DNA of 64,000 nt from Hondaea fermentalgiana (taxonomy: Eukaryota > Sar > Bigyra > Thraustochytrida > Thraustochytriidae): NCBI GenBank assembly GCA_014084085.1, contig NPFB01000070.1, positions 62,001-126,000 of the forward strand. The letters run 5' to 3'. The notes below the pieces were generated by a model that was given only the letters and a program-made list of their open reading frames with translations, was not told the origin of the DNA and did not search any database. Shown piece after piece: positions 59,108 through 64,000 of this stretch (the first letter of the stretch is position 1; each line of letters starts with the position of its first letter). The position numbers were made by a program, and so were the translations under genes.

Positions 59108-60265
59108 GATCGACCACGCTCGCTCGCCGAGCCGAGCCGAGCCGAGCGAGTCTTTTGCGAGTTTGCTCCCCGGGGAAGCGGCGCGCGGCGGTCCCGGAGC
59201 CCCTACCGTTTCGCCTACCCGACGCCTAGGCCTCGCCCGTCTCGCGGCCCCGCCCCCTCTGGGCCCACTGGCGCTCTCCCCCTCCCTCTGCCCCCCTCAC
59301 ACGCCTGCTCTCTCCCTCTCTCCCTCCGCCTCCGGCTCGCAGGCCGCGGCTGAAAGACCCGCCCGGCTGAAAGACGCGGAACGGCAGCGAGACTGTGAAA
59401 CCCGGCTTGCACTCTTTTTCGCCTGTTTCTTTTTCCTTTTTTCTTTGGACATACTTCTTTTCCTTCTCCTTTCTCGACATGGAATGAAATTTTTTTTCCT
59501 TTTTCTTTTTCTTTATCTGTTCTTTTCTTTCGTTGTCTCGCTCCTTTCCTTCCCCGTTTGCGGGTCTTTCACGCTCTTTGTTGGTCGGCGGGGCGCCGCG
59601 GGGGCTGCAGGCCCACACGCGGCTCTCTCGACGCGGCTCGCCCGTTCGCCTGCGGAGCTTTCCGCCTGCGTGCTCGCCTACGTGCCTGCGTGCCTGCGTG
59701 CCTGCGTGCCTGCGAGCTTGCGTGCATAGGCATTCCCGCGCGCTTCTTGTGCCTTCCGGCCCTGCTGGCTGGCAACGTCCACGTTCGCGCACGCAAGTAG
59801 GCCCCCAGGTCGCGTCGTGTCCCGCATCCGAGCTGCGGGGCGGGGTCTGCGGCGTGTGGGCCGCGGGAGCGAAAGACCCTCTCAGCTTCCACCTACAGCA
59901 GCGCGCCAGAGTGACGAAGTACTGCGCCCGACGTGCCTGCCTGCCAGCCTGCCTGTCTACCGGCCTGCGTTCGCAAGCTTTCGCGCGGCCCCATTGGCGG
60001 AAACAGCCCGGCCAGGGCCAGGCAGGGACAGACCTACAGGCAGACAGGCACGTTGACAGCAAGGCCAGTAAGGTTAGGCCGACGCGGCTGACCCTCCCTC
60101 CCTCACTCCCCCTCTCCCCCCCTTTCTCCCTCCCTCCCCGTGCAGACAGAGCCCTCCCCGCCCGCCCCCCGCAGAGCATCTGACCTTCCCCCGCGCGGCT
60201 GTAGGCGCTCACATTGGGCCCCGCCTCACAAACCGTCTGCGAGCCAAGCTGTGGTCGCCCCCCAC

Positions 60266-60267
<2 letters not shown>

Positions 60268-60302
<35 letters not shown>

Positions 60303-60402
60303 NNNNNNNNNNNNNNNNNNNNNNNNNNNNNNNNNNNNNNNNNNNNNNNNNNNNNNNNNNNNNNNNNNNNNNNNNNNNNNNNNNNNNNNNNNNNNNNNNN
60401 NN
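60268..60402. other. Poly-C tract running into an assembly gap
   Basis: About 35 C residues (60268-60302) run directly into 100 Ns (60303-60402), so the assembly broke at a homopolymer of unknown length. Confidence 0.95.
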
Positions 60403-60806
60403 GAAGGCGCGGGGCGCGGGCGCGAGGTGACAGCCGCCATGAGGCCGCTGGCGCGCCAGCCCAAGGAAAGACCTCGCGCGCAGCGAGCCAGGCCCCGTCA
60501 GCTGCGAGCCAGGCCTGGCCGCGCGCCGCGTCCGTGAAAGATGCCGCCGAAAGACGCGCCTGGAAGCCACGCGAGGCGAGGCGAGGCCTGACGAGGCCTG
60601 AACGAGCCCGGGCAAGCCATCCAGCCAGTCAGCAAGCAAGCAAGCGAGCGAGCTTCGGCTGGCTGCTCCGACCGGCTGGCAAGCCTGCCAGCCTGCCTGC
60701 GACCAGCGCGCGGCGGCGAGTCGAGGCGCGACGAGGCCAAGCCGCCACGGCCCTCCCTCGCTCTTCTCCGCGGGCCGGCCGAGGCGTCCTCCACGCCACC
60801 CAAACA

Positions 60807-60812
60807 GACAGC

Positions 60813-60852
<40 letters not shown>
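60807..60852. repeat. ACAG/GACA tetranucleotide repeat
   Basis: About nine tandem CAGA units. Confidence 0.9.
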
Positions 60853-62230
60853 GCCGGGAGCAGTCGAGCCGCTGCCGGAGGACGCGTGGACGGATGGCTG
60901 GCCATGGATGGACGCGCAAGGTTGATTGACCGACCAACCGACCGCCCTCAGCGCGGCGGTTGGCCAGCCAGGTGCGGGGCGCGTGAGCGAGCTATTGACG
61001 CGCGAGGCTCCTGCCTCGCGGGGGCTCGAAAACTTCGCGCAGCGAGGCTTGCGAGGCGGAGCCAGGCCGCTGTAGGGGCAGGGAGGGAGGGAGGGAGGGC
61101 CACAGCAGAGCAGGCCGCGGGGTGGCAACCAGGCAGACAGGGCAGGTCCGCGTGGATGGAGGGGTGGGGGGACGAAATGGATGGATGAATGAACGGATGG
61201 GTGGATGGACGGCTGTCCTGAGCGCGCTCATTCGATCTTTCTTTCACGACTCTAATTCTCAAATTCGACCATTTGTTCATTCTTTTATTTGTTTGTTTGT
61301 TTGTTTGATCAATCGATTGATCATATAAATGCGTGTGCGTTCGTTTGTTCGAAATTATTCGTTCGTTTCTTCGATCGTTTATTTATTTGTCCGCACCCAT
61401 CGGGGGTGCGTAGCCGGAAATCATTTGCGGCCCCTCGCCTCGCGACACGCATGCATCCATGCGCGCAGGACCGCAGCCAGCTGTAGCTAGGCACGCGCGC
61501 CTGTCGAGCCTGGAGCTCGCTCTGCAGCTGGCTGCTGCCCGCAGCTACTGGTTGCCCCCTACCAGCTGCAGCTGCCAGCACCAATCGAGGTGTGGGCCGT
61601 CGCTGCGGGGTTCGCAGGTTGCCCGCTGCCCGGCGCCGCGTGCCCGGAGCGCGTCTTTCGTTGGGCAGCCTGTGAGCCCCTCTCGCGCCCGACGTACGCA
61701 AACTGCCTAGCGCTGTGACGGCCGCGCACGAGCGAGTACGCGGCGCGGCGCAGCGAGACGAAGGAAATTGCGAGCTACGAGGGACTGCGAGAGCGCGCGA
61801 GGCGGAGGCGCAAGAAGACCTCGTCAACTGCAGCAGCAGCTGGCTGGCTGGTGGCTGGCCGACTGGCTGGCTGGCCGACTGGCCGGTGGCCGCTGTGGAT
61901 TCCGCGACCGAACCGCGAGAGGCGTTACCCGGCCAGCCTCGCCAACGTGCGTCTACCTAACCAACGGCACGCACGGATGGATACTGATACTTGGCGTCGA
62001 TCGCTGGCTCGCCGCCAGTGTACTGCACGCCTCGAGACGCCGCTGCGCAGAGCACCTGCATCGCAAAGCGAGCTCCGCGTCCCGCCCCTCGCGCGCGGCG
62101 GTCTCGTGCCGAGCCGCCGCCGGCGGTTGCCGTCGCAGGTGAGCCGGTCTGGCCGAGGCCAGTTGTGTGCGCTTCCCCCCGCCGCCCCCAAAGGAGGCTC
62201 GGCCCACAAAGCGACGCGGCCGCGGCCTCG

Positions 62231-62265
<35 letters not shown>

Positions 62266-64000
62266 ATACCGCTGCTGCGAATGCGCGCCGTGCTGGACGC
62301 GCGGCGTTCGTGCGCGGACCTGCAGCTGCTCGGGGCGCCTTGCTGCGCGGGCCGCGCGCGCGAGGCGGAGCGGAGAAACGGCTTGGCTTGGGCTGCGCTA
62401 GGCTGGGCTGGGCTGGGCTAAGCTGTCGCAGCAAGATCTAGGTGCCGAAATCCACTCCACGGCCGGAAGCGGAGCCTGCGCGGTCAGCGGCCACGGCAGG
62501 CAGAGCAGGGCAGGGCAGGACAGGGCAGGCGTGAGGTTCGGATGGACTGACTGACTGACTGACTGTTGATGCATGGACGGACGTGGCCGGCCGACCGGCC
62601 TTGCGAAGAAGCGCGCGCGACCCGAGGCGGGAGGGAGTCGCGGGGGGTTGGTTTCACATGTCCCGCGTACGAGTGAGCCTCGCGGCGCGGCCACGATCGA
62701 GTCACTCGTGTCACTCGTGTCAATCATTTCTTTCAACGTGTCATCTCGTCATTCACAGTCGCTCAGTGTCACTTGCCACGCTTATTCATTCTATCATTCG
62801 ATCCCTTGCCAGGCTTATTCATTCTATCATTCGATCATTCGTTAGCTAGGACAGCTGTCCTGGCTCAAACGGCCGGCACGGCCAGTCAACTTTGGCTATT
62901 CGATTCAGACTCATCGATCGATCTCCTTGCGCAAGCAACTAACCAGCCCACCAACCAACCAACCAACCGACCAACCAACCGGCCAGCTGCAACCGCCTTG
63001 CTCGCACAGATGGATGAACTGGGAGGGCTGCCTCCTTTGCCGCAGGAAGCCGACGTCAGGAGCTCGCGACGCCGCCTTTCCTGCCGTGCCCTTTCTGCCC
63101 TGCCCTGCCTGCTTGCACTGCCTGCCCCGCGTCGACTGTGCCCGCAGCCAGATAGAACCCGTCCGCAAACGCCAGAAGCTAGTTAGCGCAGCCAGCCTGC
63201 TTGATGACAGAGCAGAGGCGAAGGCGCGCTTCGCCGTCCTGCAGCTGCTCCATGCCTCCCGAGACGAGGCGAGGCGGAGGCGCAGTGTCGCGGCCGCGCA
63301 AGATTCCGAACCAGCGTGGCTCGCTTCGTGCGCGCTCGCCGTTTCGCTGTTTCGCTGCTTCGCTGTTTCGCTGCTTCGCCGCTTCGCCGGCCTCTGTCTG
63401 TCTGGCTGGTGGCTGGCTGCAGACGGACAGGCGAGCGAGTCGGGTGCGGGGAAGGGAGGCAGGCGGGCGCGCGGTGCGTTCGTTTGGAGGGCGGTTGCTC
63501 GCGGCGGTTGGCGGCCGCGGCCAGTGTACGTTGTTGGCCGGTCAGGTAGGTGGCGAGGCGGCGGCTCGGCGGCCGAGCTAGCTAGCTTCGCGCGGCGCTG
63601 CAGCGGCGAACCTGCGAAGCGAGGCGGCGCGCCGCGGCGCCATCAGCGAGCATTCCAGTCGGTCGCAGTCTCTCTCGCGCAAAGGAAGGAAGGCGAAGCG
63701 AGGCAAGGCGAGGCGAGGCGCAGCCAGCTAACGGCGCCAGCAGCGAGGAGTCAGTCGGTCGGTAACCTCGATAGCGAGAGGGAGAGCGAGTGTCGACTTG
63801 GGGGAGGGAGACTGGTTGGGCTGAAGCGAAGCGACGTGACGGGGCGGGGCGGAACGCGTCGCGACGCGACGCGGCGAAGGCCTGGAACGAAAAGAAGCGA
63901 AAGACACCGCGGCCAATGAGCTGACGTGAGCCATTGCCTAGCTAGGCTTAAGCATAGTCTTTTCTAAAGACTTATTCATGCAATCAATCTCTTTCCTCCC

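Larger units (their letters stand above)
58657..64000. other. 5.3-kb microsatellite-rich, gene-free right end
   Basis: Beyond the repeats listed separately, this stretch has CCTG/CGTG (59690-59720), GGGA (61080-61100), TTTG (61288-61306), CTGGCTGG (61841-61890), GCT triplets (62230-62265), GACT (62542-62563) and AACC (62955-62980) runs. Long open frames on both strands are translations of GC-rich low-complexity DNA with no domain. I see no supportable gene after the kinase leader. Confidence 0.6.

Noticed and set aside
59226..61128. Long open frames around the poly-C gap
   Set aside because: They run through Ns and homopolymer (poly-Gly or poly-Pro) and have no protein-like features.
62927..63919. 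330-codon plus-strand open frame
   Set aside because: Compositionally biased translation of repeat-rich DNA, with no start context or domain.

Overview
This is nuclear DNA from a GC-rich, gene-dense eukaryotic microbe. Genes sit on both strands. Most are intronless or carry a few short introns (67-171 nt, one of 495 nt) with strong GTACGT/GTAAGT donors and AG acceptors. The mix suggests a stramenopile protist, most likely a labyrinthulomycete (thraustochytrid): a GABA-B-like class C GPCR, a soluble-type P450, a secreted PT-repeat protein, a Kelch/PstS-like receptor, KdsA, and a full set of ordinary eukaryotic housekeeping genes. The organism is an inference; there is no rRNA or other diagnostic marker in the window. 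Two runs of 100 Ns (13186-13285 and 60303-60402) are assembly gaps that interrupt a CAG tract and a poly-C tract.

Left part (1-14 kb): class C GPCR (+), cytochrome P450 (+), ABHD13/Bem46-type hydrolase (+), two head-to-tail aquaporin paralogues (-) with matching intron positions, a RmlD/MAT2B-like NAD-binding protein (-), and a mitochondrial FAM210-like protein (+) with two DUF1279 units and a polyQ tract broken by a gap.

Middle (14-34 kb): a Dpy-30-motif protein (-), a CDV3-like lysine-rich protein (+), MsrB (-), a membrane-tethered M14 carboxypeptidase (-), an unknown 250-aa protein (+), a PT-repeat type II membrane protein (+), a four-exon Vti1-like Qb-SNARE (-), a PGAP5/Cdc1-type metallophosphoesterase (+), an RRP5/PDCD11 protein with about twelve S1 units but no HAT/TPR tail (-), an unknown four-TM protein (+), and a decayed gene remnant at about 33.3-34.2 kb.

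Right part (34-59 kb): DCAF1/VprBP (+), a 2 x 151-bp tandem duplication, a Kelch + PstS-like + TM receptor-like protein (-), a 3.3-kb gene-free stretch, KDO-8-phosphate synthase (+), an RDM1-like RRM protein (-), a small hydrophilic acidic protein (-), a membrane-anchored chymotrypsin-fold protease (-), a GH20 beta-hexosaminidase (-), an enoyl-CoA hydratase (+) and a non-RD protein kinase (-). The last 5 kb are GC-rich, microsatellite-laden and have no credible gene.

There are no operons. The genes do not form one pathway. Several serve the secretory and membrane system (SNARE, PGAP5-like GPI remodelling, hexosaminidase, tethered carboxypeptidase and serine protease, PT-repeat protein), and several are candidate surface sensors or channels (GPCR, Kelch-PstS protein, aquaporins). 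The strongest candidate for something undescribed is the Kelch-PstS-TM protein at 40226-42760.
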